A model generated the notes under the pieces. It worked only from the letters and a program-made list of their open reading frames with translations. It was not told where the DNA came from and ran no database searches. Below, piece after piece: positions 1 to 8,598 of a stretch of 64,000 nt of DNA. The position numbers and the translations under genes were made by a program. The DNA is from Streptomyces laurentii (lineage in GTDB: Bacteria; Actinomycetota; Actinomycetes; Streptomycetales; Streptomycetaceae), in assembly GCA_002355495.1 (NCBI GenBank), contig AP017424.1, positions 6,327,501-6,391,500 on the forward strand. The letters are read 5' to 3'. Position 1 is the stretch's first letter, and every line of letters begins with the position of its first letter.

Positions 1-130
1 GGCCCAGGAACTTCAGCTGGAAGGCTCGGCTGCACGCCGCGCACTCCCAGGCGCCGTGGCCCTGCTCGCCCGGCCGCAGGTCCTCGTCGCCGCAGTAGGG
101 GCAGTGGAAGGGGGCGGCTCGTCCGCTCAC
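1..130 (-). CDS. Zinc-ribbon protein of the sulfite reductase operon (partial, runs off left edge)
   Basis: Only the first 43 codons are in the window. They start with GTG and contain two CxxC knuckles, CPYC followed about 20 residues later by CAAC, the pattern of a small rubredoxin-like zinc ribbon. The GTG overlaps the TGA of the upstream 43-codon ORF (GTGA), so translation is probably coupled. Small Cys-rich proteins are commonly encoded between sulfite reductase and the PAPS reductase gene in Streptomyces (family knowledge), so a helper role in assimilatory sulfate reduction is likely. The exact function is not known to me. Confidence 0.75.
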   Translation of the reverse strand, partial: MSGRAAPFHCPYCGDEDLRPGEQGHGAWECAACSRAFQLKFLG

Positions 131-258
131 GGTGCCTCCTTGGCCGGTGCTCCGCCCGTCCGGCGCGCGGCCGCGGCGGTCATGACGGTCGTGGCGGTGA
201 TGGCGGTGATGGCGGCCGTGGCCGCGTGCGGGCCGGTGGCCGTTCGTGCCTCGTTCAT
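127..258 (-). CDS. 43-residue hypothetical protein between sulfite reductase and zinc ribbon
   Basis: A short ORF beginning MNEARTATG and ending APAKEAP, dominated by Ala, Thr and Ile. Its ATG overlaps the sulfite reductase stop (ATGA) and its TGA overlaps the start of the next gene (GTGA). Exact stop-start overlap at both ends is the main evidence that it is translated. It could be a true micro-protein or a translational bridge that carries ribosomes to the zinc-ribbon gene. No domain is recognised. Its AT(A/T)-type repeats (AITAITATT) look low in complexity, so conservation of the peptide is uncertain. Confidence 0.5.
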   Translation of the reverse strand: MNEARTATGPHAATAAITAITATTVMTAAAARRTGGAPAKEAP

Positions 259-1955
259 GAGAGGGCCTCCTCGGAGGCGCGCGACGCCCAGACCGCGAAC
301 CGCTCGCCGTCCTCGCGCTCCGCCTGGAAGCGCTTCAGCAACCGCTCGATGTAGTCGGGCAGTTCGGCCGAGGTGACCTTGAGGCCGCGGACCTTGCGAC
401 CGAAGCCCGCCTCCAGGCCGAGCGCGCCGCCCAGGTGGACCTGGTAGCCCTCGACCCGGTTGCCGTCGTCGTCCAGGACGAGCTGGCCCTTGAGGCCGAT
501 GTCGGCGACCTGGATACGGGCGCAGGCGTTCGGGCAGCCGTTGACGTTGATGGTGAGCGGCTCGTCGAACTCCGGGAGACGGCGCTCCAGTTCGTCGATC
601 AGGGCCGAGCCGCGGCCCTTGGTCTCGACGATCGCCAGCTTGCAGAACTCGATGCCCGTGCAGGCCATCGTGCCGCGCCGGAACGGCGACGGGGTGACCC
701 GCAGGTCCAGCGACTCCAGGGCGGAGACGAGCGAATCGACACGCTCCTCCGTGACGTCCAGGACGATCATCTTCTGCTCGGCGGTGGTACGCACCCGGCC
801 GGAGCCGTGCGCCTCCGCGAGCTCGGCGATCTTCGTCAGGGTGGCGCCGTCGACGCGGCCCACGCGCGGGGCGAAGCCCACGTAGAAGCGGCCGTCCCGC
901 TGGGCGTGGACGCCCACGTGGTCGCGCCACACGCCGGCGGGCTGCTCGGGGGCGGGCCCGTCGGTCAGTTCGCGCTTCAGGTACTCGGTCTCCAGGACCC
1001 GGCGGAACTTCTCCGGTCCCCAGTCGGCGACCAGGAACTTCAGCCGGGCCCGGTTGCGCAGCCGGCGGTAGCCGTAGTCGCGGAAGACGGAGAGGACGCC
1101 CTCATGGACGTCGGCCACCTCCTCCAGCGGGACCCAGGTGCCCAGCCGGACGCCCAGCTTGGGGTTGGTGGACAGGCCGCCGCCGACCCACACGTCGAAG
1201 CCCGGTCCGTGCTCGGGGTGGTGCACCCCGACGAACGCCACGTCGTTGATCTCGTGCGCCACGTCGAGGAGCGGGGAGCCGGAGACCGCCGTCTTGAACT
1301 TGCGGGGCAGGTTGGAGAACTCCTTGTTGCCGACGATCCGGCGCTGGATCTCCTCGACGGCCGGGGTGCCGTCGACGATCTCGTCGGCGGCGATCCCGGC
1401 GACCGGCGAGCCGAGGATGGTGCGCGGGGTGTCGCCGCACGCCTCGGTGGTCGACAGGCCGACCGCCTCCAGGCGGCGCCAGATCTCCGGGACGTCCTCG
1501 ATGCGGATCCAGTGGAACTGGACGTTCTGCCGGTCGGTGAGGTCGGCGGTGCCGCGCGCGAACTCCTCGGAGACCTCGCCGATGACCCGCAGTTGCGCGG
1601 TGGTCAGCCGGCCGCCGTCGATCCGGACCCGCAGCATGAAGTACTCGGCGTCCAGCTCCTCCGGCGCGAGGACCCCGGTCTTGGTGCCGTCCAGCCCCTC
1701 CCGGCGCTGGGTGTACAGGCCCCACCAACGCATGCGTCCCCGCAGGTCGTTGGGGTCGATCGAGTCGAAGCCGCGCTGGGCGTAGACCGTCTCAATACGT
1801 GTCCGCACATTGAGACCGTCGTCGTCTTTCTTGAACTGCTCATTGCCGTTGAGGGGGGTGCGGTGTCCCGCGGCCCACTGACCCTCGCCACGGTGGCGCC
1901 CGGCCTTGCGGCGGGTCGCGGCGGCGGGTGTGGGCGATTCCGGGCTGGCGGCCAT
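255..1955 (-). CDS. Ferredoxin-dependent nitrite/sulfite reductase, assimilatory
   Basis: Reduces sulfite to sulfide (six electrons, ferredoxin donor) in the cytoplasm, using siroheme coupled to a [4Fe-4S] cluster. The 566-residue product has the two-fold repeat of the family: N-terminal half around RGRMRWWGLYTQR and DLTDRQNVQFHW, C-terminal half with the four cluster/siroheme cysteines in TACTG-type MACTGIEFC and NGCPNAC near residues 445-490. I chose the ATG at 1955 (MAASPESP); a longer frame upstream adds 16 residues without support. It is preceded by a cysteine leader peptide (2103-2186) and followed by two overlapping small genes, so it heads a sulfate-assimilation operon. Nitrite as substrate is a less likely alternative given the leader. 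Confidence 0.95.
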   Translation of the reverse strand: MAASPESPTPAAATRRKAGRHRGEGQWAAGHRTPLNGNEQFKKDDDGLNVRTRIETVYAQRGFDSIDPNDLRGRMRWWGLYTQRREGLDGTKTGVLAPEELDAEYFMLRVRIDGGRLTTAQLRVIGEVSEEFARGTADLTDRQNVQFHWIRIEDVPEIWRRLEAVGLSTTEACGDTPRTILGSPVAGIAADEIVDGTPAVEEIQRRIVGNKEFSNLPRKFKTAVSGSPLLDVAHEINDVAFVGVHHPEHGPGFDVWVGGGLSTNPKLGVRLGTWVPLEEVADVHEGVLSVFRDYGYRRLRNRARLKFLVADWGPEKFRRVLETEYLKRELTDGPAPEQPAGVWRDHVGVHAQRDGRFYVGFAPRVGRVDGATLTKIAELAEAHGSGRVRTTAEQKMIVLDVTEERVDSLVSALESLDLRVTPSPFRRGTMACTGIEFCKLAIVETKGRGSALIDELERRLPEFDEPLTINVNGCPNACARIQVADIGLKGQLVLDDDGNRVEGYQVHLGGALGLEAGFGRKVRGLKVTSAELPDYIERLLKRFQAEREDGERFAVWASRASEEALS

Positions 1956-2102
1956 GGCGAGGGGTCCTTCGGGACGGCGAGAGGGCGGCTCTGACCTGCA
2001 CATTCGCGCGCAGGGCAGGGGAGGGCGCGGCGATGCGCAGGGAAAACGGCAGGGCGGGAGACGTCAGCGGACGTCGGAAGAGGTGCGGAGGTGCTGGATC
2101 TC

Positions 2103-2186
2103 TCAGCGCACCGAACAGATGGCGCTGGACACGCGGCCGAGGTCGACGTGCCGCCGACTCACCAAGGCAATTCCAGTTCCAGGCAT
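2103..2186 (-). CDS. Cysteine leader peptide (27 residues) upstream of sulfite reductase
   Basis: A 27-codon ORF starting MPGTGIALVSRRHVD and ending SSAICSVR. The RRHVDLGRV...AIC pattern is the hallmark of actinobacterial leader peptides found upstream of cys operons, in which cysteine-dependent translation of a late Cys codon (here residue 24) is thought to control the downstream genes (family knowledge). It lies 147 bases ahead of the sulfite reductase ATG. The leader is too short for routine gene calling but its residue pattern is distinctive. The regulatory mechanism here is inferred, not shown. Confidence 0.85.
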   Translation of the reverse strand: MPGTGIALVSRRHVDLGRVSSAICSVR

Positions 2187-2248
2187 GACGAGAGCGTGTC
2201 ACGGGACTTTGGACCCAGTCCACCAACGTCCGGGATGCGGACGATGTG

Positions 2249-2282
2249 GTCTCGCAAATCGAGACAGTGTGACCTGGGTCAC
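2249..2282 (-). promoter_or_regulatory. Two perfect palindromes upstream of the cysteine leader
   Basis: GTCTCG-N5-CGAGAC (2249-2265) and GTGACC-TG-GGTCAC (2269-2282) are adjacent perfect dyads, 63 and 83 bases upstream of the leader ATG. They are candidate operators for a sulfur or redox regulator of the sulfite reductase operon. They also sit just beyond the terminator of the GNAT gene, so a second use is possible. Confidence 0.45.
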
Positions 2283-2287
2283 GAAAA

Positions 2288-2310
2288 AAGGGGCCCGGTT
2301 CGGGCCCCTT
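2288..2310 (-). terminator. Rho-independent terminator of the GNAT gene
   Basis: A perfect 10-bp stem AAGGGGCCCG/CGGGCCCCTT with a 3-base loop. On the minus strand it is followed by a run of six T. It lies 46 bases past the stop of the acetyltransferase gene, which reads toward it. Confidence 0.85.
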
Positions 2311-2355
2311 CTCGGGTGTACGGCGGTGCGGTGGAACGTGGCGCGGCGCGGCGGC

Positions 2356-2925
2356 TCAGGCGTACGCGCCCGGCCACGGCCCCGGGGTCTCGGTGAGCTC
2401 CGTCCGCTCGGTCTTCGTCTCGAACAGGCGGAAGCCGCGGCGCTCGTAGTTGGCCATCGCGTGCTCCCCGTCGAGCGAGCAGGTGTGCAGCCAGACCCGC
2501 GAGGTCGGCTTGCGGTCCGGCCAGCGTTCCGCCAGGTCCCAGGCCCGCGCCACGCCGTACGACAGCAGGTGGCCGCCGATCCCGCGCCCCCGGAAGGCGG
2601 GTATGAGGCCGAAGTAGACGATCTCCACCACCCCGTCGTCCTGGGCGTCCAGCTCCACGTACCCGGCCGGCGTCCCGTTCTCGTACGCCACCCAGGTCTC
2701 GGTGCCGGGCTTCTCCATGAGGGCCTGCCACTGCGGGTGGGTCAGGGACAGCCGGTCGCCCCAGTGGATGTCGCCGCCGACCGCGGTGTAGAGGAAGCGG
2801 CTGAACTCCGCCGACGGGAACCCGGCGCGCGTGATCCGCAGGTCCCCGTCCTCGGGGGCGGGGGACGGGCGGAGATCGGCCGGCGAGGTCTGTTCCAGCG
2901 ACCAGGTGGTGAGAGTGATGCTCAT
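2356..2925 (-). CDS. GNAT-family N-acetyltransferase
   Basis: A 189-residue protein whose second half has the GNAT core: beta strand VEIVYFGLIPAF followed by the acetyl-CoA pyrophosphate loop RGRGIGG (about residue 115), then an alpha helix and the ANYERRGFRLF segment typical of motif B. It transfers an acetyl group from acetyl-CoA to an unknown amine. The N-terminal 60 residues are unlike common GNATs and may set the substrate. The gene is monocistronic with its own terminator. The ATG at 2925 is the only sensible start. Confidence 0.88.
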   Translation of the reverse strand: MSITLTTWSLEQTSPADLRPSPAPEDGDLRITRAGFPSAEFSRFLYTAVGGDIHWGDRLSLTHPQWQALMEKPGTETWVAYENGTPAGYVELDAQDDGVVEIVYFGLIPAFRGRGIGGHLLSYGVARAWDLAERWPDRKPTSRVWLHTCSLDGEHAMANYERRGFRLFETKTERTELTETPGPWPGAYA

Positions 2926-3124
2926 GAGTCCATCGCATCATGCGGAGCGCCGGATTCCCAGGGCGGACGGAAGGCGATTCCGGTGACGGTTGTCCGGAAT
3001 ATGGACAGCCGCCCAATCCGTGGACGCCTGATCACCCGTCGTCCGCGCCCCGTCGCCCGCTGTACGTCTCCGGCCCCCGGTATGTCGCCCCGGCCTCCAC
3101 GCCTCCGGGTACCGTCTCGACCGC

Positions 3125-4426
3125 TCAGCCGGACCGGCCGCCGCGCGCCGCCCGTACCGCCGGCGCCGTCGACCGCGGCAGCAGATCCCCCGGGTGGTCG
3201 GGACCGCGCAGCTCGACCTCCACCTCCTCGCTGAAGCGGTACGGGCGATGGGCGAGGACCCCCGCCAGGGTGCGCCGGATCCGCGACATCTCCGCCCGCA
3301 CCGTCACCGTCCGGGTCGGATCGCCGAACACGTCCCGCGCCAGCTCCGCCGCCGTCCGCCCCTCCGGGTGCCGCGCGAGCACGTACAGCAGCTCGGCGTG
3401 GCGCGGGCTCAGCTCCTGCGACCAGGACCCGGCCGCGCCCGACACCGCGACCGTCCAGCGGCGCGGCCGGCTCACGTCGAGCACCACCCGGCTCGCCGCC
3501 TCCGGCGCCGGGCCGGCCGGCGGGACCGGCTCCTCGACCCGTAGCAGCCAGCCGCCCGGCAGCGGCTCCACCGCGCACATCCCGAGCGCCGGCAGCCAGA
3601 CCCGCCCCGGCCGCAGGGACTTGGGCAGGACGAACCGGTCCACCGGCGCGAGCCCGGTCACCGCCGCCGTCCAGCCGTGCCCGTCCACCACCACCGCCCG
3701 GCCGCCCACCCGGCACAGGATCGGCGCGGCCACCGACCGCAGCCGCTCGATCGACCGCAGATGCCGCTGCCGCATCTCCGCCTCCGCCAGCTGCGCCACC
3801 GAGCCGACAAGGGCCAGCGTCGCCGGATGGAAGCCGGACGCGGGGCCGCTCACGTCCACGATCCCGAGCAGCCGCTGATCGCGCGGGTCGTACACGGGGG
3901 CCGCGGCGCAGGTCCAGTTGTGCAGCGACTGGACGTAGTGCTCCGCCGAGTGGACCTGGACGGCCCGGCCCATCGCGAGCGCCGTGCCCACCGCGTTGGT
4001 CCCGGTGGAGTGCTCGCTCCAGGCCGCGCCCTCCTCCAGACAGATCCCGTTCGCCCGGCGCATCACCCCGGTGTGCCCCTGCCGCCACAGGATCCGGCCC
4101 TGCTCGTCCGTCACCACCATGATCTGCATCGAGGCGTCGGCGATCCCGGCCAGCCCGGCCGTCAGCGTCCGCATCACCTCGCCGAGCACCGTCGCCCGGC
4201 GCCGCTCCTCCAGCTCGTCGCGGCGCAGCAGCACACTGCTGGTGGCCTGGTCGGGCTGGATGCCGAGCCGGGTCATCCGCTGCCAGGAGGCGTCGATCAC
4301 CGGGCGCGGCGCCACCGGCGGGCGCCGGCCGGCCAGCGTCTCCTCGCGTACCCGGTGCAGCAGCCGGGTCGCCTGCGCGGCGTCCATCGTGGCCAGCCGC
4401 TTCAGATCGAGCTGACTGTGGTTCAT
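3125..4426 (-). CDS. GAF-domain transcriptional regulator (AcoR-like N-terminus, no AAA+ domain)
   Basis: A 433-residue cytoplasmic regulator. The N-terminus (RPVIDASWQRMTRLGI) matches the start of sigma-54-type activators of the AcoR group, followed by a GAF sensor domain (about 75-235, with EHSTGTNAVGTALA). There is no AAA+ ATPase or Fis helix. Instead, the last 90 residues (SPRHAELLYVLARHPEGR...VRAEMSRIRRTLAG) resemble a winged-helix output domain, a layout common in actinobacteria. The ATG is preceded by GGGAGGGG. The upstream intergenic region holds a perfect tandem 10-mer that may be its operator. Likely targets are itself or the neighbouring acyl-CoA dehydrogenase gene; the ligand is unknown. 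Confidence 0.85.
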   Translation of the reverse strand: MNHSQLDLKRLATMDAAQATRLLHRVREETLAGRRPPVAPRPVIDASWQRMTRLGIQPDQATSSVLLRRDELEERRRATVLGEVMRTLTAGLAGIADASMQIMVVTDEQGRILWRQGHTGVMRRANGICLEEGAAWSEHSTGTNAVGTALAMGRAVQVHSAEHYVQSLHNWTCAAAPVYDPRDQRLLGIVDVSGPASGFHPATLALVGSVAQLAEAEMRQRHLRSIERLRSVAAPILCRVGGRAVVVDGHGWTAAVTGLAPVDRFVLPKSLRPGRVWLPALGMCAVEPLPGGWLLRVEEPVPPAGPAPEAASRVVLDVSRPRRWTVAVSGAAGSWSQELSPRHAELLYVLARHPEGRTAAELARDVFGDPTRTVTVRAEMSRIRRTLAGVLAHRPYRFSEEVEVELRGPDHPGDLLPRSTAPAVRAARGGRSG

Positions 4427-4953
4427 CGGCCCCTCCCGGCCACCCGCGGTGCGCTCTCGTTGCCGCATCGGTCGTGCACGGCTCTCCGGTGAGCGGGCCG
4501 GCGCCGGTGCTCCCGGATCCCGCCGCACGCGGGCGGACATGCGCGCGCGCAGGCGCCCATCGTGCCGCTCCGCGGCGCCGGGCGCCGGATGCTCGCGCCC
4601 ATCCTGCAACCCTCTGCAACCCTGGTGACCCCCGCCCCCGGTGGGTGAGGGTGGAACCGAAGCGGGGGGTGGTGCCGTGTCGGCGCAGCACCACCCTCGG
4701 CTTTCCGCGCGTGTCGGCCCCGCCCGGGGTTCACCGCCGGCACGCGCGGCTCCCTCCGTCCGCACTCGCGTGACGGGCCTGACGAACACCTGTTCAGGCG
4801 CCTGTGCGTCAGCGCGCGCGACCCGTTCACACCCCGCCCCGCCGCCGCGCCCGAACGAGCGCCGCCGGAGGCACGCCGGGTGCCAGGCGCCCCTCACCGC
4901 ACCAGGCGCCCTCTCGCTCCACCGGGCACCCCCTCGCCGCGCCGAGCGCCCCC
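4427..4953. other. 527-bp intergenic region with tandem 10-mer CTGCAACCCT
   Basis: No credible gene. It contains a perfect tandem repeat of CTGCAACCCT at 4604-4623 (10-bp period, one helical turn), about 180 bases upstream of the GAF regulator start, and a CCTG-ACGAACACCTGTT-CAGG dyad near 4780-4800. On the far side it abuts the 3' end of the acyl-CoA dehydrogenase gene. It most likely holds the promoter and operator of the GAF regulator. The long runs of CCGCC toward 4950 are the tail of the neighbour. Confidence 0.5.
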
Positions 4954-6648
4954 TCACGCCACCGGACGCGCCCGTTCCACCACCGTGCCCAGCGCCACCG
5001 TGTGCGGCAGCGTCCCGAACGTCAGGCCCCAGTCCCCGCCCAGCCGCGACGCGCAGAACGCGTCCGCCACCTCCGCCGGCGCCCACCGCACCAGCAGCGC
5101 CCCCTGCAGCACCCGCGCCATCCGTTCCACCAGCCGCCGGGCCCGGGCCTCCATCCCCTCCAGGTCCGCCAGCTCGGCCAGCGTGTCCCGGATCGCCCGG
5201 TCCAGCCGGTGATCCGCCCCGCGCGCCCGGCCCACCTCGGTCAGGAACGCGTTCAGCGCGGCCGGTTCCCGGTGCAGCACCCGCAGCACGTCCAGGGCCT
5301 GGATGTTCCCCGCGCCCTCCCAGATCGAGTTCAGCGGCGACTCGCGCAGCAGCCGCGGCAGCCCCGACTCCTCCACGTACCCGTTCCCGCCCAGGCACTC
5401 CAGCGCCTCCGCCACCACCGGCGTGCACCGCTTCGTCACCCAGTACTTCGCCACCGGCACGGCGATCCGCAGCAGCTGCCGCTCGTGCTCCGCGTCCGCC
5501 CCGTTCCCCGGCGAGCCCGCTCCCGGTACGGCCTCCGGACCGGCCTCCGCCACGTCGTACGCCGCCGCGAGCCGCATCCCGAGCACCGTCGCCGCCTCCG
5601 ACTCCAGCGCCAGATCGGCCAGCACGTTGCGCATCAGCGGCTGGTCGACGAGCAGCCGTCCGAAGGCGCTGCGGTACGTGGCGTGGTGCACGGCCTGCGC
5701 GACCGCCTGCCGCATCAGCGCCGCCGAGCCGAGCGCGCAGTCCAGCCGGGTCGCCGCCACCATCCCCATGATCGTGTGCAGCCCCTGCCCCTCGTCGCCG
5801 ATCCGGCGCGCCCAGGTCGTCCCGTCGAACTCCACCTCCGCCGAGGCGTTCGAGCGGTTGCCCAGCTTGTCCTTCAGCCGCTGGAGCGCGAACGCGTTGC
5901 GCGTCCCGTCCGGCAGCACCCGCGGCACGAGGAAGCACGACAGGCCCTCCGGAGCCTGCGCCAGCACCAGGAACCCGTCCGACATGGGCGCCGAACAGAA
6001 CCACTTGTGCCCCGTCAGGGCGTACGCCCCGGCCTCCGCCAGCGGCTCGGCGCGCGTGGTGTTCGCCCGGACGTCGCTGCCGCCCTGCTTCTCCGTCATG
6101 CCCATCCCGAGCAGCACGCCGGCCTTCTCCAGCGGCGGCCGCGGGGCCCGCTCGTACACGCGCGAGGCGAGCAGCGGCTCCCATTCCGCCGCGAGAGCGG
6201 GCTCGGTCCGCAGCGCCGGCACCGACGCGTGCGTCATGGACAGCGGACAGCCGTGCCCGGCCTCCGTCTGCGACACCAGCAGGAAGCCCGCCGCCCGCCG
6301 CACATGGCCGCCGGGCCGGTCCCAGGCCCCGGCGGCCAGCCCCGCCGCGACCGACCGGCCGAGCAGCCGGTGCCAGGCCGGATGGAAGTCGACCTCGTCG
6401 ATCCGGTTGCCGTACCGGTCGTGGGTGCGCAGCCGCGGCGGGTACGTGTGCGCGAGCGTCGCCCACTCCTGGACCTGCGCCGAGCCGGCCGAGTGCCCCA
6501 GCGCCGACAGCTCGGCGCGGACCTCCCCGCACGCCTCCGGCGGAAGATGTCGTTCCACGGCCTCCGCGAGCGCCCGGTCGGTCGCGAACAGGTCGTACCC
6601 GACCAGCGGCGGAGCCTGATTGGTCACGGTGTGGGTCCTCGCAGCCAT
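4954..6648 (-). CDS. AidB-like acyl-CoA dehydrogenase (DNA alkylation response family)
   Basis: A 564-residue flavoprotein. It is longer than ordinary acyl-CoA dehydrogenases (about 380) because it carries the extra domains of the AidB subgroup. It has the signature MTEKQGGSDVR (about 195), the substrate-loop region LTGHKWFCSAPMSDG, and the C-terminal LGGNGYVEE and WEGAGNIQALDVLR motifs. E. coli AidB binds FAD and DNA and has weak isovaleryl-CoA dehydrogenase activity; members in Streptomyces are usually annotated by homology only. The start at MAARTHTV (6648) was chosen over an upstream ATG. It is divergent from the BrkB gene with only 17 bases between them. Confidence 0.9.
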   Translation of the reverse strand: MAARTHTVTNQAPPLVGYDLFATDRALAEAVERHLPPEACGEVRAELSALGHSAGSAQVQEWATLAHTYPPRLRTHDRYGNRIDEVDFHPAWHRLLGRSVAAGLAAGAWDRPGGHVRRAAGFLLVSQTEAGHGCPLSMTHASVPALRTEPALAAEWEPLLASRVYERAPRPPLEKAGVLLGMGMTEKQGGSDVRANTTRAEPLAEAGAYALTGHKWFCSAPMSDGFLVLAQAPEGLSCFLVPRVLPDGTRNAFALQRLKDKLGNRSNASAEVEFDGTTWARRIGDEGQGLHTIMGMVAATRLDCALGSAALMRQAVAQAVHHATYRSAFGRLLVDQPLMRNVLADLALESEAATVLGMRLAAAYDVAEAGPEAVPGAGSPGNGADAEHERQLLRIAVPVAKYWVTKRCTPVVAEALECLGGNGYVEESGLPRLLRESPLNSIWEGAGNIQALDVLRVLHREPAALNAFLTEVGRARGADHRLDRAIRDTLAELADLEGMEARARRLVERMARVLQGALLVRWAPAEVADAFCASRLGGDWGLTFGTLPHTVALGTVVERARPVA

Positions 6649-6665
6649 GCCGATACGGTAAGGAG

Positions 6666-7808
6666 GTGCAGGCAGCAAACGAAACACCCGAGCGGGGCGC
6701 GGGAGCCGATGAGGCCGAACGGCGTCCTTGGAGCAGACTCCACCGGGCCCGTGTCCTCTACCGCAACGTCTCGAAGCGGCAGATGGCCTGGCTGCTCCTG
6801 AAGGACACGGTCAATTCGTGCATGGAGTACCGCATCCTCGGCCTCGCCGCCGAGGCCGCCTTCTTCACCCTGCTGTCCCTGCCACCGCTGCTGCTCGGTC
6901 TGATCGCCCTCCTCGGCTACGCCGACGAATGGACGAACACCAACACGGTCGCCAGCATCGAGGAGAACATCCTCCACGCCGCCCGCACCGTACTGTCCGA
7001 GCGGGGCGTGAACCAGGTCGCGCGCCCCCTCATCGAGGACGTCACCCAGGCCAAACGGCCCGAACTCGTCTCCCTCGGCTTCGCCATCGCCCTGTGGTCC
7101 GGCTCCCGCGCCGTCAATGTCTTCATCGACACGATCACGGTCATGTACGGGCTCGACGGGCACCGCGGCATCGTCAAGACGCGCCTGCTGTCCTTCCTGC
7201 TCTATCTCGTCGCGCTGGTCATCGGCGCGGTCGTGCTGCCGCTCGCGGTCGTCGGCCCGGACCGGGTGGTGGCCCTCGTGCCCTGGAGCACGGAGGTCGT
7301 CTCCGTCCTCTACTGGCCGGCCGTCATACTCCTGTCGATCGTCTTCCTGACGACGCTCTACCACGTGTCGGTGCCGGTGCGTTCGCCGTGGATCGAGGAC
7401 ATCCCCGGCGCCCTCGTCGCCCTCGCCATGTGGGTGCTCGGCAGCTTCCTGCTGCGGATCTACCTCACCAGCCAGGTCGAGGGCCCCACCATCTACGGCT
7501 CCCTCGCGGCCCCCATCGCCGTGCTGCTGTGGATCGGCGTGTCCGCGTTCGCCGTCCTCGTCGGCGCCGCCGTCAACGCCGCCATCGACCGGGTCTGGCC
7601 CTCCGTCGCCACCGCCGCCGCCCGCGAGGCCAACGACCGGATGCGCGCCGCGCAGGCCGCGGACCTGGTCGCCCGGCTGCGCGCGGAGGCGGACGACGTG
7701 GACGAGGACGACCCCGACATGCCGTCGGAGTTCCCCGAGCGGTGGTCGAGGTTCCTGCCGCCGGACGACGTGCGGTCGCGGCTGCACGCGGGGCGCGAGA
7801 AGGACTGA
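6666..7808 (+). CDS. YihY/BrkB-family integral membrane protein
   Basis: A 380-residue protein with about six membrane segments (LAAEAAFFTLLSLPPLLLGL, FLLYLVALVIGAVVLPLAV, AVILLSIVFLTTLYHVSV and others) and the BrkB-typical GPTIYGSLAAPIAVLLWIG. The family was once annotated as ribonuclease BN but is now regarded as membrane proteins of unknown transport role. The acidic tail (DDVDEDDPD) is cytoplasmic. The GTG start sits directly against an AGGAGG sequence, leaving almost no spacing, which is odd. No other in-frame start exists before the first membrane helix. Confidence 0.88.
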   Translation: MQAANETPERGAGADEAERRPWSRLHRARVLYRNVSKRQMAWLLLKDTVNSCMEYRILGLAAEAAFFTLLSLPPLLLGLIALLGYADEWTNTNTVASIEENILHAARTVLSERGVNQVARPLIEDVTQAKRPELVSLGFAIALWSGSRAVNVFIDTITVMYGLDGHRGIVKTRLLSFLLYLVALVIGAVVLPLAVVGPDRVVALVPWSTEVVSVLYWPAVILLSIVFLTTLYHVSVPVRSPWIEDIPGALVALAMWVLGSFLLRIYLTSQVEGPTIYGSLAAPIAVLLWIGVSAFAVLVGAAVNAAIDRVWPSVATAAAREANDRMRAAQAADLVARLRAEADDVDEDDPDMPSEFPERWSRFLPPDDVRSRLHAGREKD

Positions 7809-7893
7809 CGACCGCACGGGGCCCGACGGCAGGGCCGGCACAAGGGCCTGACGGCGGGACGGGCGGAGAGACGGACGGCGGGAGGCCGGGCGG

Positions 7894-8598
7894 ATGTACG
7901 AGGAGCGCGCCGCGCGGCTCGACGGCGCGGTGGTCTGGACCCGTACCCTCGGCCCAACCGCCGGCCCCTCGGCGCGACCGGTCCTGCCCGACGGATGCAT
8001 GGACCTGATCTGGGCCGACGGACGGCTGCTCGTCGCCGGGCCCGATACGCGCGCGTACGTGCCCGAGATCCCCGCCGTCGTGTACGCGGGCGTGCGCTTC
8101 GCACCCGGGGAGGCGCCCGGCGTCCTCGGCGCCGAGGCGAGCGAACTGCGCGACCGGCACGTGGACCTGGCCGATCTGTGGGGCGCCCGGACGGCCCGCC
8201 GGCTCGCCGACGAGGTCACCGGCGCCGCCGACCGCGCCGCCGCCCTGGAACGGCTGGTCCTGCGCCGGGCCGCCGGGGCGCCGCCGCCGGACCCGCTGCT
8301 TCGGGCCGTGGTCGCCCGGCTCCGGGCGGGCGGGACGGTCGGGGCCGCCGCCGCCGAGACCGGGCTCGGCGTACGGCGGCTGCACCGCCGCTCGCTCGCC
8401 GCGTTCGGCTACGGCCCGAAGACCCTGGCCCGGATCCTGCGGCTCCAGCGGGCGCTCGCCCTGGTGACGGCGGGCGTCCCGTACGCGGCGGCGGCGCACC
8501 GCGCGGGCTGCACGGACCAGGCCCATCTGGCCCGCGAGATGCGGGCCCTGACGGGGATGACCCTGACGGCCTACGCCGCCGGCTCCCGGTCCGCGTAG
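7894..8598 (+). CDS. AraC-family transcriptional regulator (DUF6597-type N-terminus)
   Basis: A 234-residue regulator. The N-terminal half (VLPDGCMDLIWADGRLLVAGPDTRA) is the small sensor domain common in actinobacterial AraC proteins. The C-terminal 100 residues hold the double helix-turn-helix: VGAAAAETGLGVRRLHRR and RAGCTDQAHLAREMRALTG, the latter being the AraC second-helix signature. Target genes are unknown. The 3' end overlaps the convergent VOC gene by 28 bases, so the two may interfere transcriptionally. It lies 85 bases after the BrkB gene. Confidence 0.88.
   Translation: MYEERAARLDGAVVWTRTLGPTAGPSARPVLPDGCMDLIWADGRLLVAGPDTRAYVPEIPAVVYAGVRFAPGEAPGVLGAEASELRDRHVDLADLWGARTARRLADEVTGAADRAAALERLVLRRAAGAPPPDPLLRAVVARLRAGGTVGAAAAETGLGVRRLHRRSLAAFGYGPKTLARILRLQRALALVTAGVPYAAAAHRAGCTDQAHLAREMRALTGMTLTAYAAGSRSA

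Noticed and set aside
435..1994. Long plus-strand frame opposite sulfite reductase
   Set aside because: Composition is that of an antisense frame; the minus frame has the full cluster-binding motifs.
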